The notes: generated by a model from the sequence alone, not told the origin. A DNA stretch of 64,000 nucleotides from Hyphomicrobiaceae bacterium (GCA_022844275.1 JALHMB010000001.1:868001-932000), one strand, 5' to 3'. Counted from the stretch's first letter, positions 1-11,372 are shown. Translations and numbers: made by a program.

Positions 1-512
1 GTCGATTGCGTCGGCCAGTCTGTGGGCTCGTCGGGGAGATCAATCACATGAAATGCGAGGCGCTCGGCGAGGCTGTCAGGCACACGCTCATCCTCGCCGA
101 AACCCTCGTCGAGCGCGATCACAGTGAACGCGCTCGAACGGCTTGTTCGATCCATCGAGCTAGATATGCGGGCCGCCGCCTCGCGGGTCCATCTCTCAGC
201 CATGGAAAGCAGTATGGTTCTGCCTGACGCCGCCTTGAGTAGACCAGCGCGGTTTTTCGGTCGTCCCGCAGCAAGTGTCGCCGCGAGATCAAGACCGCCT
301 TCCAGGGCTTCGTCCGTCACGGAAAGAGGGATTCGGATCAATTCGTCCTGCTGAGCCAAGGCTTGATAGTTCCTAAGCCACGCATCGCGCGCCGACCCCG
401 CTGGCGCGCGAACCGTCACCCCTCCCAGTTGACATGGCGCGACAGCAAGTAGCAACGCGGCGAGCCGGCTCGGCTCGTGTTCCAAGTTCGCCTGGGCAAG
501 GCCGGTCGTCAT
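1..512 (-). CDS. bchD: Magnesium chelatase subunit D, N-terminal part (cut by window edge)
   Basis: About 170 codons read open from an ATG at 512 to the window edge. The start overlaps the bchI stop as ATGA. The translation contains RLAALLLAVAPCQLGGVTVR, then IRIPLSVTDEALEGGLDLAA, AGRP, and near the edge SLAERLAFHVIDL. These are typical of the degenerate AAA+ N-terminal domain of BchD. BchD forms the AAA+ platform with BchI that drives BchH to insert Mg2+ into protoporphyrin IX, the first committed step of bacteriochlorophyll synthesis. The acidic linker and C-terminal VWA domain lie outside the window. The gene is third in a crtE-bchI-bchD unit. Confidence 0.9.
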   Translation of the reverse strand, partial: MTTGLAQANLEHEPSRLAALLLAVAPCQLGGVTVRAPAGSARDAWLRNYQALAQQDELIRIPLSVTDEALEGGLDLAATLAAGRPKNRAGLLKAASGRTILLSMAERWTREAAARISSSMDRTSRSSAFTVIALDEGFGEDERVPDSLAERLAFHVIDLPDEPTDWPTQS

Positions 513-1657
513 ATCCCGAGATGTTCCGCGACGACACGATGAAGCCGCGCATCGGAGCCGGCCTCCTCCAGCGGACTTCGTCGCAGGCGGTGCCTCAAGG
601 AGGCCAACGCGATCGCCCTGACATGGGATATGTCGACGGTCTCGCACCGATACAGGCTTGCGAGCGCCCGCGCGGCACGAACGAGCGTAAGCTCCCCGCG
701 CAGGCCATCCGTCCGCAACGCTGAGCACAGCCGGGCGCACAGCTCGACCACTGCATCGGGAATCGTAACTTCCGTCAGCCCCGCGCGTGCAGATGCCACC
801 TGAGCGGAAATCTTCACAGCTTCATCCGACCACGTCTCGCAAAAGGCAGTAGGATTCCGCTCGAATGCATCGCGTCGCCGTACGATCTCGACGCGCTGGC
901 CGATATCTTCAGGGGTTTGGACCTCGACACAGAGACCGAACCGATCGAGCAGCTGCGGCCGCAGCTCGCCTTCCTCGGGATTCCCGCTGCCGACCAGGAC
1001 GAACCGCGCCGGATGACAGACGCTCATTCCGTCCCTCTCAACGACATTCACACCGGAGGCCGCAACATCGATCAAAAGGTCGACCAGATGATCTTCAAGC
1101 AGGTTGACCTCGTCGATGTAGAGAAAGCCCCGATTGGCACGGGCCAGAAGCCCGGGCTGAAAGGCCTTTTCACCAGATACGAGTGCGCGCTCAAGGTCGA
1201 GCGCGCCAAGGATGCGGTCCTCTGTGGCCCCAAGCGGCAGATCGACCATGGGCACCTGAATGGAGCGCGTGCGTCGGGGCTGCGACAGCGCCAGAGAAGC
1301 GCAATTGGGACAGGCTGCGTGATCCCGTGGATCACAGGCGTAGGGACAATTCTCAATGACCTCGATGGGTGGAAGGAGCTCGGCAAGCGCACGAACAGCG
1401 GTCGATTTACCGGTGCCGCGGTCGCCAAAAACGAGAACGCCGCCGATGGTCGGATCAACTGCTGCAATGAGAAGCGCGTTCTTAAGCTCGTCCTGCCCCA
1501 CGATCGCAGCGAATGGAAACGATCTCCTGGACGCTGACCCGCCGACTGAGGGCGAGTCCTGCCTACTCAGAGCGCCGCCGGCGAATTCCTTCGTTTCAGA
1601 AGAAGGAGTAGATACGTCGAGCGACAGGGAATCTAAAAGCCGCATGGCTGACGACAT
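509..1657 (-). CDS. bchI: Magnesium chelatase ATPase subunit I
   Basis: AAA+ ATPase subunit of Mg-chelatase. Visible motifs are Walker [10 protein letters not shown] at about residues 78-86, a Cys-rich segment [16 protein letters not shown] at about 104-119, and Walker [12 protein letters not shown] at about 177-187. The sensor region [20 protein letters not shown] follows. The ATG at 1657 is chosen because AAGGGGAG sits just upstream, although the open frame extends further. This gives 382 aa, longer than the usual ~340 because about 45 residues precede the conserved FPFAAIVGQ start of the family. The gene overlaps bchD (ATGA) and follows crtE by about 50 bp, so the three are probably cotranscribed. 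Confidence 0.96.
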   Translation of the reverse strand: MSSAMRLLDSLSLDVSTPSSETKEFAGGALSRQDSPSVGGSASRRSFPFAAIVGQDELKNALLIAAVDPTIGGVLVFGDRGTGKSTAVRALAELLPPIEVIENCPYACDPRDHAACPNCASLALSQPRRTRSIQVPMVDLPLGATEDRILGALDLERALVSGEKAFQPGLLARANRGFLYIDEVNLLEDHLVDLLIDVAASGVNVVERDGMSVCHPARFVLVGSGNPEEGELRPQLLDRFGLCVEVQTPEDIGQRVEIVRRRDAFERNPTAFCETWSDEAVKISAQVASARAGLTEVTIPDAVVELCARLCSALRTDGLRGELTLVRAARALASLYRCETVDISHVRAIALASLRHRLRRSPLEEAGSDARLHRVVAEHLGI

Positions 1658-1707
1658 CGCCGCTCCCCTTCCATCCGAGCGTGATCTAAAGCGCGAGCGA
1701 GGCGGCC

Positions 1708-2589
1708 CTACGCGGCAAACTGTGCAACATCCTTCGGCACGAACCAGCGCACCTGATTGCGGACTTCGGCTCTGAGTTCGTTGGCGCCGGCACACGAAGG
1801 TATAGATACGAGCGCTTCGTCGATGAGCTTGTGGAGATGCTCTAAGGCCGCGCGCACACCAAGTGTCCGCACGGCACTCGGTCGGTCGAGCGCGCGGTCC
1901 TTGCCGACCGGCTTACCGATCGACGTTGCTTCGGAGGTCACGTCACGCAAATCATCCGCCACCTGGTAGGCCTCTCCAAGCCGCAGGCCGAAGTCAAGCC
2001 ATCGCGCGGGATCGTGACCGGCGCTGGCGGCGCCAGCACTGCAGGCGGCGACAAACAAAGCCCCCGTCTTAGCGCGATGATAGGCGGCGAGCGGGATCTG
2101 CGGCTCGCTCTCCCAAGCCTGGCCGGCCACGAGACCACCGCTCATGCCGACGGCGCGGCCGATCGACTTAATGAGGTCGGGCAACCGCTGAGGATGGTCC
2201 ACAAGTGTTGCAGCCACGTGCTCAAAGGCGAGAACAATAAGCGCATCCCCAACCAGCACGGCAAGGGGCTCACCGTAGGCGGCATGAACGGACGGTCGTC
2301 CTCGGCGCGTATCAGCATCGTCAAAACATGGCAGATCGTCGTGGACGAGCGAAGCGCAGTGAAGAAGCTCGATCGATGCCGCCGCCGCGTCAGTCACGTC
2401 GGGCAGGTGCTCGCCGCACGCCCGGGCAATCGACATACAGAGCAAGGGGCGTACGCGAGCCCCCCCGGGGAATACGGCATAGCGCACCGCCTCCGCCAAG
2501 CGCGGCGGGCAAGCACCTTTTGCAGCAATCGATACAGCTCTCTCGAGCGCCGCCTCAATCCTTCGTCTGTCATCCATGGGCACCGCCAT
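1708..2589 (-). CDS. crtE: Geranylgeranyl diphosphate synthase
   Basis: Trans-isoprenyl diphosphate synthase making C20 GGPP, the precursor of phytoene and of the bacteriochlorophyll phytyl tail. The first Asp-rich motif is [14 protein letters not shown] at about residues 84-97 and the second is YQVADDLRD at about 208-216. Both Asp clusters are intact, though the second lacks the more common DDILD form. Length is 293 aa from ATG 2589; ATG 2577 is an alternative, and neither has a strong Shine-Dalgarno. The start lies immediately downstream of two PpsR operators, which supports its role as a PGC gene. First gene of crtE-bchI-bchD. Confidence 0.9.
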   Translation of the reverse strand: MAVPMDDRRRIEAALERAVSIAAKGACPPRLAEAVRYAVFPGGARVRPLLCMSIARACGEHLPDVTDAAAASIELLHCASLVHDDLPCFDDADTRRGRPSVHAAYGEPLAVLVGDALIVLAFEHVAATLVDHPQRLPDLIKSIGRAVGMSGGLVAGQAWESEPQIPLAAYHRAKTGALFVAACSAGAASAGHDPARWLDFGLRLGEAYQVADDLRDVTSEATSIGKPVGKDRALDRPSAVRTLGVRAALEHLHKLIDEALVSIPSCAGANELRAEVRNQVRWFVPKDVAQFAA

Positions 2590-2594
2590 CCAAG

Positions 2595-2638
2595 TGTCAT
2601 GATTATATAACACCAACATGTGTCATTTATTATAGACA
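2595..2638 (-). promoter_or_regulatory. crtE promoter with two TGT-N12-ACA PpsR/CrtJ operators
   Basis: Two matches to the PpsR/CrtJ consensus TGT-N12-ACA lie at 2621-2638 (TGTCATTTATTATAGACA on the plus strand, also with TGTC/GACA ends) and 2595-2612 (TGTCATGATTATATAACA), 26 bp apart. Read on the minus strand, each contains a perfect TATAAT (2634-2629 and 2607-2602). TTGATC at 2658-2653 lies 18 bp upstream of the first TATAAT as a fair -35. A repressor bound here would cover the -10 region. ppsR itself is encoded at 6855-8261. Confidence 0.8.
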
Positions 2639-2746
2639 CAAGGCGTCGGATAGATCAATCACGATTGATGCGCGTTGGGGATCTGCCGGGCGGCAGATTA
2701 GAGCCTTTTGGAAATCGACATTTGGCCGGGCACCAGCTTTCGGCGT

Positions 2747-3412
2747 CTAAGGGTCGTCAGTGCGCCGCTGATCCGGTGTGACCTCGGGACCAAACTGCAT
2801 CATGACGCGAACCAGTTGTGCGATGCTGCCCACGCCGATGCGGTCCATGATGAAGGCCCTGTAATTCTCGACCGTCCGATGGTTGATGTTCAACTGAGAC
2901 GCAATCTGCTTGCTTGTCAGACCCTTGACGACGAGGTCGAGCACCTGCTTGTGGCGCTCGCTGAGTTCGCTTACGCGCTCCTTGAGCAATCTCTGCTCAT
3001 CCAGCTCGTGCACGCGACGCCGATTATCGGCAACGGCTGTTTGGATGCTTTTGACGAGACGTTCCTCGTCGACGGGCTTGCCGAGAAAGTCATACGCACC
3101 AGCCTTCATGGCCGACACGGCGATCTCTACATCGGCGTAGCCGGTGATCAGGATTAGCGGAACGGGCGTATGGCGCGCGACCAGGCGCTCCTGCAGCTCA
3201 AGACCTGATAAGCCCGGCATGCGAACGTCGGCCACGATCGCATCGCACATAGCGCGCTTGCCGAGTTCCTCAAGGATGCTCGCGGCATCCCGAAACGTAA
3301 ACACGTCGAAGCCACGCGCTCGAAGTCGCTGCGAGAACTCGAATAGAAACGTCGGTTCATCGTCGACAAGCGCCAAGCTTATCCTCGAGCCCATCGTCTC
3401 GCGATCCTTCAT
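2747..3412 (-). CDS. FixJ/LuxR-type two-component response regulator
   Basis: 221-aa regulator. An N-terminal receiver (LALVDDEP acidic pocket, phospho-acceptor Asp in IVADVRMPG, LITGYAD, and conserved Lys in FLGKPVDEE) is joined to a C-terminal LuxR/GerE helix-turn-helix (LSERHKQVLDLVVKGLTSKQ, then IASQLNINHRTVENYR). ATG 3412 and ATG 3394 are both possible starts; AAGGA precedes the second. It lies 136 bp downstream of, and in the same direction as, the bacteriophytochrome gene. It is therefore a good candidate for the output partner of that light sensor, which is inferred from position only. Confidence 0.85.
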   Translation of the reverse strand: MKDRETMGSRISLALVDDEPTFLFEFSQRLRARGFDVFTFRDAASILEELGKRAMCDAIVADVRMPGLSGLELQERLVARHTPVPLILITGYADVEIAVSAMKAGAYDFLGKPVDEERLVKSIQTAVADNRRRVHELDEQRLLKERVSELSERHKQVLDLVVKGLTSKQIASQLNINHRTVENYRAFIMDRIGVGSIAQLVRVMMQFGPEVTPDQRRTDDP

Positions 3413-3548
3413 ATCGGCAGTTGCGTTCTGTCATCGGAAAATGCGCGTCCGGCAGTTACCGTGCAGGCACATCAGACCGGATATCTTGAGCCGTGGCAAT
3501 GTGTGCGCTGCAGCAAACCGCGTCGCCCAGTTCAGCTTGTGCGAGTAG

Positions 3549-6110
3549 CTACGTTGCCCCCCGCTCCTGCAAGGCGCCCGACATAGCCTTGCTAAGATCT
3601 TCCTCCGAAAATGGCTTGGTCACGACGCGGCGCTCAGCAAATCGCTCAGGAAGTTCCGGCGACTGACCGTAACCGGTCTCGAAGATGAATGGTATACCCC
3701 GTCGTGCCAGCGCATCGGCGACCGGATAGGACATTGCGCCCTGAAGATTGATATCTAGAACGGCTGCATCGATTTTTTCGGCCTCAATGCGTGCTATCGC
3801 CTGCTCATTCGTTGCGCTCAGGAGGACGCGCGCCGCCCCTACGCGGCGCAGCATCTTCTCGACCTTCAAAGCAACGATGATGCTGTCCTCGACAACGAGA
3901 ATACTCATACCGGAAAGCACCGCAGAGATCGGCTCGACGCTGGCCACCGTTGGCACCGAGCTGGAGCGCAGGACACCCGACGATGAATTGACCCAACGTG
4001 CAGGAATGACAAAGTAGGCGCGCAGACCTTCCCGATCAAAGAAGATCTCCGTCTTGCCATCGAGTTCGAATGGAATCTGCCTGCGGACCAGCAGATGCCC
4101 GAACCCAGAGGCGTTCGGCGTGTACACTAGCGGCCCACCGCGCTCGAGCCAATCTATCCGGCAGTCGCCGCTCGGCTCGACCTGCCATGTCACCTTAAGA
4201 GATCCCGCGTGCGACAGCGCACCATACTTCGCAGCATTGGTGGTCATTTCGTGAAGCACCAGTGCAAGTACGCCATAAGCATGATCATCAAGCAGGACGC
4301 GAGGTCCATTGATCTCGATCGGGCTGCGATCTCTATCCGCGAAGGGCTGCAGTTCGATCTCGACAAGACGTCTCAGATCGAAAGGTCCCGCTTGGCTCGC
4401 CAGGTCATGGGCATGCGCCAGCGCACGAATGCGTCCCTCGAGGTCCTCGATAAACTCGGACAAATTCTCGTGCTTATCCCTGCTGTGGTCGACGAGCGCT
4501 CCGATCAAGGCTAGGGCATTTTTGACACGATGATTGAGTTCCGCAACGAACAGTCGCTGCTGTCGCTCTGCCTTCGTACGCTCCTGCGTCAGGATCTCAT
4601 TGTAGCGGAGAACGACCTCAAGCAGCGAAATCCGCATTGCCTCGGCAGTGAAACGATCATGCGGCTCCCAAACGCGCGACTTTCCTCGTACTTCGTTTTG
4701 CCATAGCTCGAAGCTCTTGCGCGGCGTGAGGCGGTTACCGTTGTCTCCCGCCAGCACAGGCTTATTGGGATCACCCGCCCAATCGATGGTGTGTATGAAC
4801 TCTTTGCGAAAGAAAATCAGATAGTCGCCGGGCGTCCGCGATAGCGGTACGGCCAGAAGCCCACTGACGGCGGACGCGTATGCCGTAGCCCGCGGATGCA
4901 TGGCAGAGACTTCATTCGTCGAGAAGACTGCACCGTGCGAGATTCGATTGAGAGTTCGGAGCAAATCTGGAACTTCGGTATTAGGCGGGCAGCTGCCCCA
5001 CTCGGTCCAGCTGCCATCGCTCCACAAGCCGACACCGTCGCACGGAATGAAGGAGGCGAACTCGGCAAGCCTGGGTGTAAGACTCTCGGAAAGCTGTGCT
5101 GCCGGTGCTATCTCGGCCATTATTCTGTCGAGACCTTCGCGTGCCGAGCTCAGCATATGCGCGACATCGACGCGCTCGAGCGACTGCAATTGAAGCGAAA
5201 ACGCCTGCCCAAAGAACTCGGCCGCAACACGAATGTCCGGCGGCACAATTTTGGTCGAACAGTTGTGGCAGGCGACGAGGCCCCATAGCTCACCCCCGAC
5301 GAGGATCGAAATCGACAGCGATGCGCCGACATTCATATTGCGCAGATACTCGATATGGATCGGCGACACGCTTCGCAGCGCGCAATAGCTCAGATCAATC
5401 GGGTGCACATGATGATGATCTAACGGCAGAATACGAACGGACGGCGCATTCACATCCGCGATCAATCGAATCCAGTTGTTGAGGTAAAGCGTTCGCGCTT
5501 GCTGAGGTATGTCGGAGGCGGGAAAGTGGTGTCCAAGGAACGACGGCACGTCGGCGCTACGACTTTCTGCCACAACGCTACCCGAGCCGTCGTGGAGAAA
5601 TTTGTAGATCATGACCCGATCAAAACCAATCAGATCGATGAGCTGCTGGACTGCGATCTCGCACACTTCCGCAACTGTGGCAGCGCGCTGCATCCGCGTC
5701 AGCATGCTCTTGATTAGAAAGAGCGGCGTTGCGTCGGTGTACGTCGTGGTGACATGCTCGAGTTCAATCAAAGCATGGCCCGAGTAGACATGGATACTTG
5801 CGCAATTTGCATGCGATGCCGCGCTTGGAAGCTCAAAAATCCGCCCAGGCAGATTGGGGGCGGCTGACACCGCCAGTGCATTCGTAAGCTTATGAAATGC
5901 TTCCACACCGACAACGCCCTTCAGGACCATTCCGATGGCCGCCGCGGCCTCATGGGGTACGAAGTTGCCGAGGTTCTCCGAGGCGTGCGTAATCACCCAG
6001 GTGTCAGGGTCGCATACGAGGAGGCTACCGTGAGGCTGGATCAGGCCCGGTATGTGGATGGGCTCACGGTCGCACGTGGAGAGATCCACCGTGTCGACGA
6101 TATGGTTCAT
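3549..6110 (-). CDS. bphP: Bacteriophytochrome, HWE histidine kinase with C-terminal receiver
   Basis: 853 aa. The N-terminal PAS domain carries Cys13 in STCDREPIHIPGLIQPHG, the usual biliverdin attachment position. The GAF domain has PASDIP (197-202) and the PHY domain has the tongue motif PRKSF (463-467). The kinase core is HWE type: ELNHRVKNALALIG with His527, N-box EMTTNAAKYG, and WLE at 654-656. Residues ~735-850 form a receiver with Asp786 and Lys832. The protein should sense red/far-red light through biliverdin. The heme oxygenase gene overlaps its start (ATGA), so pigment supply and sensor are coupled. In Rhodopseudomonas and Bradyrhizobium a bacteriophytochrome near ppsR controls PGC expression; the same role is inferred here. 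Confidence 0.95.
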   Translation of the reverse strand: MNHIVDTVDLSTCDREPIHIPGLIQPHGSLLVCDPDTWVITHASENLGNFVPHEAAAAIGMVLKGVVGVEAFHKLTNALAVSAAPNLPGRIFELPSAASHANCASIHVYSGHALIELEHVTTTYTDATPLFLIKSMLTRMQRAATVAEVCEIAVQQLIDLIGFDRVMIYKFLHDGSGSVVAESRSADVPSFLGHHFPASDIPQQARTLYLNNWIRLIADVNAPSVRILPLDHHHVHPIDLSYCALRSVSPIHIEYLRNMNVGASLSISILVGGELWGLVACHNCSTKIVPPDIRVAAEFFGQAFSLQLQSLERVDVAHMLSSAREGLDRIMAEIAPAAQLSESLTPRLAEFASFIPCDGVGLWSDGSWTEWGSCPPNTEVPDLLRTLNRISHGAVFSTNEVSAMHPRATAYASAVSGLLAVPLSRTPGDYLIFFRKEFIHTIDWAGDPNKPVLAGDNGNRLTPRKSFELWQNEVRGKSRVWEPHDRFTAEAMRISLLEVVLRYNEILTQERTKAERQQRLFVAELNHRVKNALALIGALVDHSRDKHENLSEFIEDLEGRIRALAHAHDLASQAGPFDLRRLVEIELQPFADRDRSPIEINGPRVLLDDHAYGVLALVLHEMTTNAAKYGALSHAGSLKVTWQVEPSGDCRIDWLERGGPLVYTPNASGFGHLLVRRQIPFELDGKTEIFFDREGLRAYFVIPARWVNSSSGVLRSSSVPTVASVEPISAVLSGMSILVVEDSIIVALKVEKMLRRVGAARVLLSATNEQAIARIEAEKIDAAVLDINLQGAMSYPVADALARRGIPFIFETGYGQSPELPERFAERRVVTKPFSEEDLSKAMSGALQERGAT

Positions 6111-6688
6111 GACGGCGCGCCAAAGTGGCGCGCGGCAAGCTCGAAAGTTTGTTCACTTGCACGTACGAGACGAGACTCGCGCTCTGGGTTTCCTTCAAAG
6201 TTCTCCAAAGCCTCAACAAAGGATCGCCACGACTGCAAATCAAGCGCCTGGCGTGTTAGCGCTCTGGCACCGAACGTCTCATTCAACCCTAAGCGTCGAG
6301 CCCGAGTGACAAGCAGCCTCGCGCCAAGACTGGCGCCCTCGGTGACATAGAGAACACCTAACGTCTGGGCAGCATCCTGCTTCGGTTCAGCGATCGCTAC
6401 GCTTGGAGCAGGTACCGGAACCTCAAGATCTTCGAGATCACGCTCAAATAGAGCTAATCGCTCGGCAATTGCTGTTGGTCCGAGGCAGCACACCAACGTT
6501 GCGGGGCAAAGCGTCGCAAAAGCGGCCCGATGGAACTCGAGGGATCGCAGCAGCCACCTTCCGTAAGATGCGCGCTCTACGAAGTAGCCATGCGCATCGA
6601 CCACCCGCTCGAGCCGGCGATGACACTCAAGGGTTGCCTGCTTAAGGCGCTCGCGCCGCGAGTGAGAAACTGTCGCGCTGTTTTCCAT
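6107..6688 (-). CDS. bphO: Biliverdin-producing heme oxygenase
   Basis: 193 aa from ATG 6688. The pattern LKQATLECHRRLERVVD places a candidate proximal heme ligand at His23. The distal-helix-like segment LGVLYVTEGASLGARLLVTR is typical of bacterial BphO/HemO heme oxygenases. The enzyme opens heme to biliverdin, the chromophore of the bacteriophytochrome whose ATG overlaps this stop codon. The frame is open further upstream to 6742, but the N-terminal residues there do not resemble the family. Confidence 0.88.
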   Translation of the reverse strand: MENSATVSHSRRERLKQATLECHRRLERVVDAHGYFVERASYGRWLLRSLEFHRAAFATLCPATLVCCLGPTAIAERLALFERDLEDLEVPVPAPSVAIAEPKQDAAQTLGVLYVTEGASLGARLLVTRARRLGLNETFGARALTRQALDLQSWRSFVEALENFEGNPERESRLVRASEQTFELAARHFGAPS

Positions 6689-6854
6689 GACACCAGGGGT
6701 GCCTCTCTGCCGGCGCAGCCGATGGCTGTTCGCTTCCAGCACGCCACCCGCCGCAGCTGTGGCGCATTACAGCACAGCCAATCTATAGAGCAAAGGCCAA
6801 TCGGGGCTGCGATTCAGACAACGCCCTCATGATGTCGGCATCGCACTCGATAGG

Positions 6855-8261
6855 TTAGTCCTCGGAATCCAGATCTCCGAGTCCGTAACGGCGTAGCTTT
6901 ACGTAAAGGCTTTGCCGGCTCAGCCCGAGCAGCTCCGCCGCCGACACGCGATTATCACCAACGATCTCAAGCGCGGCTTCGATGCATAGACGCTCGATGA
7001 GATCCGTCGTCTCTCGCACGAGATTCTTCAGCGGCACTTGGCCGACAAGCCCCTTCAATTGCTCGACCGAGCGAGGAAGCGTGCCTCCGTCTGCGCCGGT
7101 CGCAAACAGGCGACCGCGCGTGGATCTGATGCTGAAGCCATAGCAAGGCGGGTCGCCCTCGGGGACGGCTACGGCCGAGATCTCTACTTCCTCATTGACG
7201 CCCAGTTGGCCCCGCACCACCGACGAAAAATGCCGGACAGCCCCATGTTCACGGAGATTGCTGACCAGTACGTTCACGTCGACAGTTGAGCGCCCGATCC
7301 AAGTGTCGAGCTGCTCGCCGACGGCTTGGTCTACTGTTGCTAGCTGCGCAAGTTCGAGAAACGCCGTGTTGACTGTAAGAATGCGGCGATCGAGACCTAC
7401 GACTACGAATGCATCCGGTATTCGATCGATGACAGAGTTGAGCTTCGCGCTAGGCTGGTCCGCCGACGCAGCCCGCGTTGGTTCCTCCGGAATTATCCGG
7501 ACAAGCATCTGGGCGCCCGCGTCCTGCCTGAACAGCGACGCCGAAACCACGAATCTAGTCGACTCGGAAGCGAGGCCGACGCGAACGGAATCCGCCTTGC
7601 CGCGCAGCCGCACGGCGGCGAGCAGTCCTTGGAGTGCCCCCGCGCTGCCAGCATCGAATGCATCGACGAACGAGCGACCAGAGCTCCGCTTGGGACCGAG
7701 CTTCAAGAGGCGTGACGCGGCAGGATTGGCCTCGACAATTCTCAGGCTGTTCGCGTCGACAATAGCGACGGGCTCGTCAGATAGTTGAAACAACAGCCTG
7801 TATCTGGTCTCGGCTGCACGTACGCGCGCATACTCGCGCTCCATGGCCTGCTGCGCTTCGACCAACTTCTGTTGAAGCAATGATATGGCGCGAAGCTCGC
7901 GGCCGAAGGCAACGATCCGGCCGTTGGCGCCCGTCTGGAGAGTTGCATATCTGATCGGGAGATCGCCAGCGCCGCCAGCAACGGGGTGATTGACTTGCCG
8001 CCATGGCGCAGGTTGGGCGCGCCCAGCGTCCTTCAACAGTTGCTCGATCTTTGGTCGGCTCTCGACGGTGACGGTCTCCACCCACGGTCTTCCCACCCAG
8101 GATGAAAAGTCCGATTCACGGGAGACACTGTCATTTCCTATCGAATAGTCGCGCACGACTCCATCGCGGTCGATAACGAGGGCAATGTCCGTGGTCACGG
8201 CGACCAACTTGGTCACAGCCTCGGCGTCCATCGACCCGATTGCCTTTTGGAGAGATCTCAC
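6855..8261 (-). CDS. ppsR: Photosynthesis gene repressor PpsR/CrtJ
   Basis: Redox/light-responsive regulator of bch, crt and puc genes. The order is an N-terminal PAS-like domain (TDIALVIDRDGVVRDYS), a Q-linker helix (LLQQKLVEAQQAMEREYARV), two PAS domains and a C-terminal Fis-type helix-turn-helix (NRVSAAELLGLSRQSLYVKL). There are two cysteines. One (LIERLCIEAALEI) is just before the HTH, where the conserved PpsR cysteine lies; the other is in the last PAS domain. The start is uncertain. GTG 8261 or TTG 8276 would include the conserved residues before DAEA, whereas the first ATG is at 8231. aerR lies upstream in the same direction. Confidence 0.95.
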   Translation of the reverse strand: MRSLQKAIGSMDAEAVTKLVAVTTDIALVIDRDGVVRDYSIGNDSVSRESDFSSWVGRPWVETVTVESRPKIEQLLKDAGRAQPAPWRQVNHPVAGGAGDLPIRYATLQTGANGRIVAFGRELRAISLLQQKLVEAQQAMEREYARVRAAETRYRLLFQLSDEPVAIVDANSLRIVEANPAASRLLKLGPKRSSGRSFVDAFDAGSAGALQGLLAAVRLRGKADSVRVGLASESTRFVVSASLFRQDAGAQMLVRIIPEEPTRAASADQPSAKLNSVIDRIPDAFVVVGLDRRILTVNTAFLELAQLATVDQAVGEQLDTWIGRSTVDVNVLVSNLREHGAVRHFSSVVRGQLGVNEEVEISAVAVPEGDPPCYGFSIRSTRGRLFATGADGGTLPRSVEQLKGLVGQVPLKNLVRETTDLIERLCIEAALEIVGDNRVSAAELLGLSRQSLYVKLRRYGLGDLDSED

Positions 8262-8357
8262 GGGAGGACCGCTCAACGGGATGCACCCAATCTCAAATTG
8301 GCTGTGACCCGGTCCGAGCCGAGATTGCGCAAGCCGGGGCCATTCTTAGTCCTATCC

Positions 8358-9263
8358 TTAGCCCCCAGCCGCCCTCCTCATCATTCCGCGTATCAAGCGG
8401 ACTGCCTGCGGAGCGTCCTCGGCAAACCCATCGGCACCGACTTTGGCTACACGCTCCGGCTGGCCGATAAAGGCCGGACCGCCAACGATTATTCGAAGCG
8501 AACCGTTGAAGCTGACTCGACGTAAATCTTTAATATCCGATGATAGTTCATCGATCAAGACGTCACAACCTGCTGACAGTCCGATCACATCGATCCATTC
8601 GCCTTTGACCATACGTGACATCGCCGGCAGTTCGAAGCGAGAGCACAATTCGACGTCGCAACCGGCCCGCCTCAAGTAGAGATCGAGAACGCACAGCCCG
8701 AACGTATGCTGCTCCGCTCTGGTCGGCGACAAGATCATGCGGCAGCTTTCAATTTCCCCGCCGCTCTCCGCCTGAAACGCCGAGCTATAGATCCGCAACA
8801 GTTGCTGAAGCAGCCCCAGCCCGATCGTAACCTCGGCAAAGCTTCGCTCATCCGAAAGCCAGAGATCGCCAAGGCGTTGCGCCGCCGGCGCCATCAGTCC
8901 GAGAAACACGCGGTCCAGCGTGACCCCCTGCTCAAGCAGCAACTCGATATAGTGCCGCGCGAATTTCAGATCGAGATCGAGCACGACCTCCGCAAATTCC
9001 TCCACATCGAGGCACACCCGCGCGTTGTCGTTGGTGGGCGCGTCGCTCTCAGCCGGCGCCACGGGACCATGCAGCAGCATCAGCCGCGGAATGATCTCGG
9101 CTTCAATTGTTTGCCGGAGTTTCTCGCTGCGGTCGATCTCTGTAAGGTCGACAGCATGCGAGCAATCGAACTGCGGGCTGGGGCGATAGCGTTTGAGCAC
9201 ATCGTCGTCATAGCTCCCGCTCAGTCGCTCCAGCGTCTGGCTCGATCGCGTCAACGAAGCCAT
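8358..9263 (-). CDS. aerR: AerR/PpaA cobalamin-binding antirepressor of PpsR
   Basis: 301 aa. The C-terminal half is a B12-binding domain with EQHTFG around His186, equivalent to the DxHxxG cobalamin ligand motif. It is preceded by the cap motif WLSDERSFAEVTIG (135-148). This matches AerR/PpaA, which binds hydroxocobalamin in a light-dependent manner and modulates PpsR/CrtJ in Rhodobacter. ATG 9263 has GGGAGGGG upstream. It lies directly upstream of ppsR and is divergent from bchF, the usual arrangement. Confidence 0.9.
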   Translation of the reverse strand: MASLTRSSQTLERLSGSYDDDVLKRYRPSPQFDCSHAVDLTEIDRSEKLRQTIEAEIIPRLMLLHGPVAPAESDAPTNDNARVCLDVEEFAEVVLDLDLKFARHYIELLLEQGVTLDRVFLGLMAPAAQRLGDLWLSDERSFAEVTIGLGLLQQLLRIYSSAFQAESGGEIESCRMILSPTRAEQHTFGLCVLDLYLRRAGCDVELCSRFELPAMSRMVKGEWIDVIGLSAGCDVLIDELSSDIKDLRRVSFNGSLRIIVGGPAFIGQPERVAKVGADGFAEDAPQAVRLIRGMMRRAAGG

Positions 9264-9462
9264 GCCGACCCCTCCCGATGGTGTCCAGGCCTTTTGGCCT
9301 GCGTTTACTCCCGCTCGCCGGCACCGCATCCGCTAGCCATTTCGAAGCTTTGCGCTCTGGCGGATTGCCTTTGGATCGGGCCTCCGCCCGAGCCGCGCCT
9401 CTTCGGCGATAGTTAATTGAGCCATGCGACACGTGGTCGCGAAAGGTGTAGTTTTACGCAGA

Positions 9463-9480
9463 TGTAAATTTTACTTGACG
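9463..9480. promoter_or_regulatory. Candidate degenerate PpsR box upstream of bchF
   Basis: TGTAAATTTTACTTGACG differs from TGT-N12-ACA only in the last base. It lies in the 280-bp divergent aerR/bchF intergenic region, 64 bp before the bchF ATG. The same pattern TGTAAA-N6-TTGAC occurs twice before bchG at 35197-35231. The TTGACG part could instead be a -35 hexamer. Confidence 0.4.
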
Positions 9481-9543
9481 TCATGCAAGCGTGACATTCA
9501 CTATGATCCGCCAAACCCGAACGACCAGAGAGGGCGGCGGCGG

Positions 9544-11369
<1,826 letters not shown>

Positions 11370-11372
11370 TTC

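Noticed and set aside
6-354. Plus-strand frames at the left edge
   Set aside because: They are antisense to the bchD N-terminus, whose translation matches the family throughout.
2595-2638. Searching other PGC promoters for perfect TGT-N12-ACA
   Set aside because: By eye, in the intergenic regions I read before bphO and bciA, only partial or no matches were found, so none is reported there.
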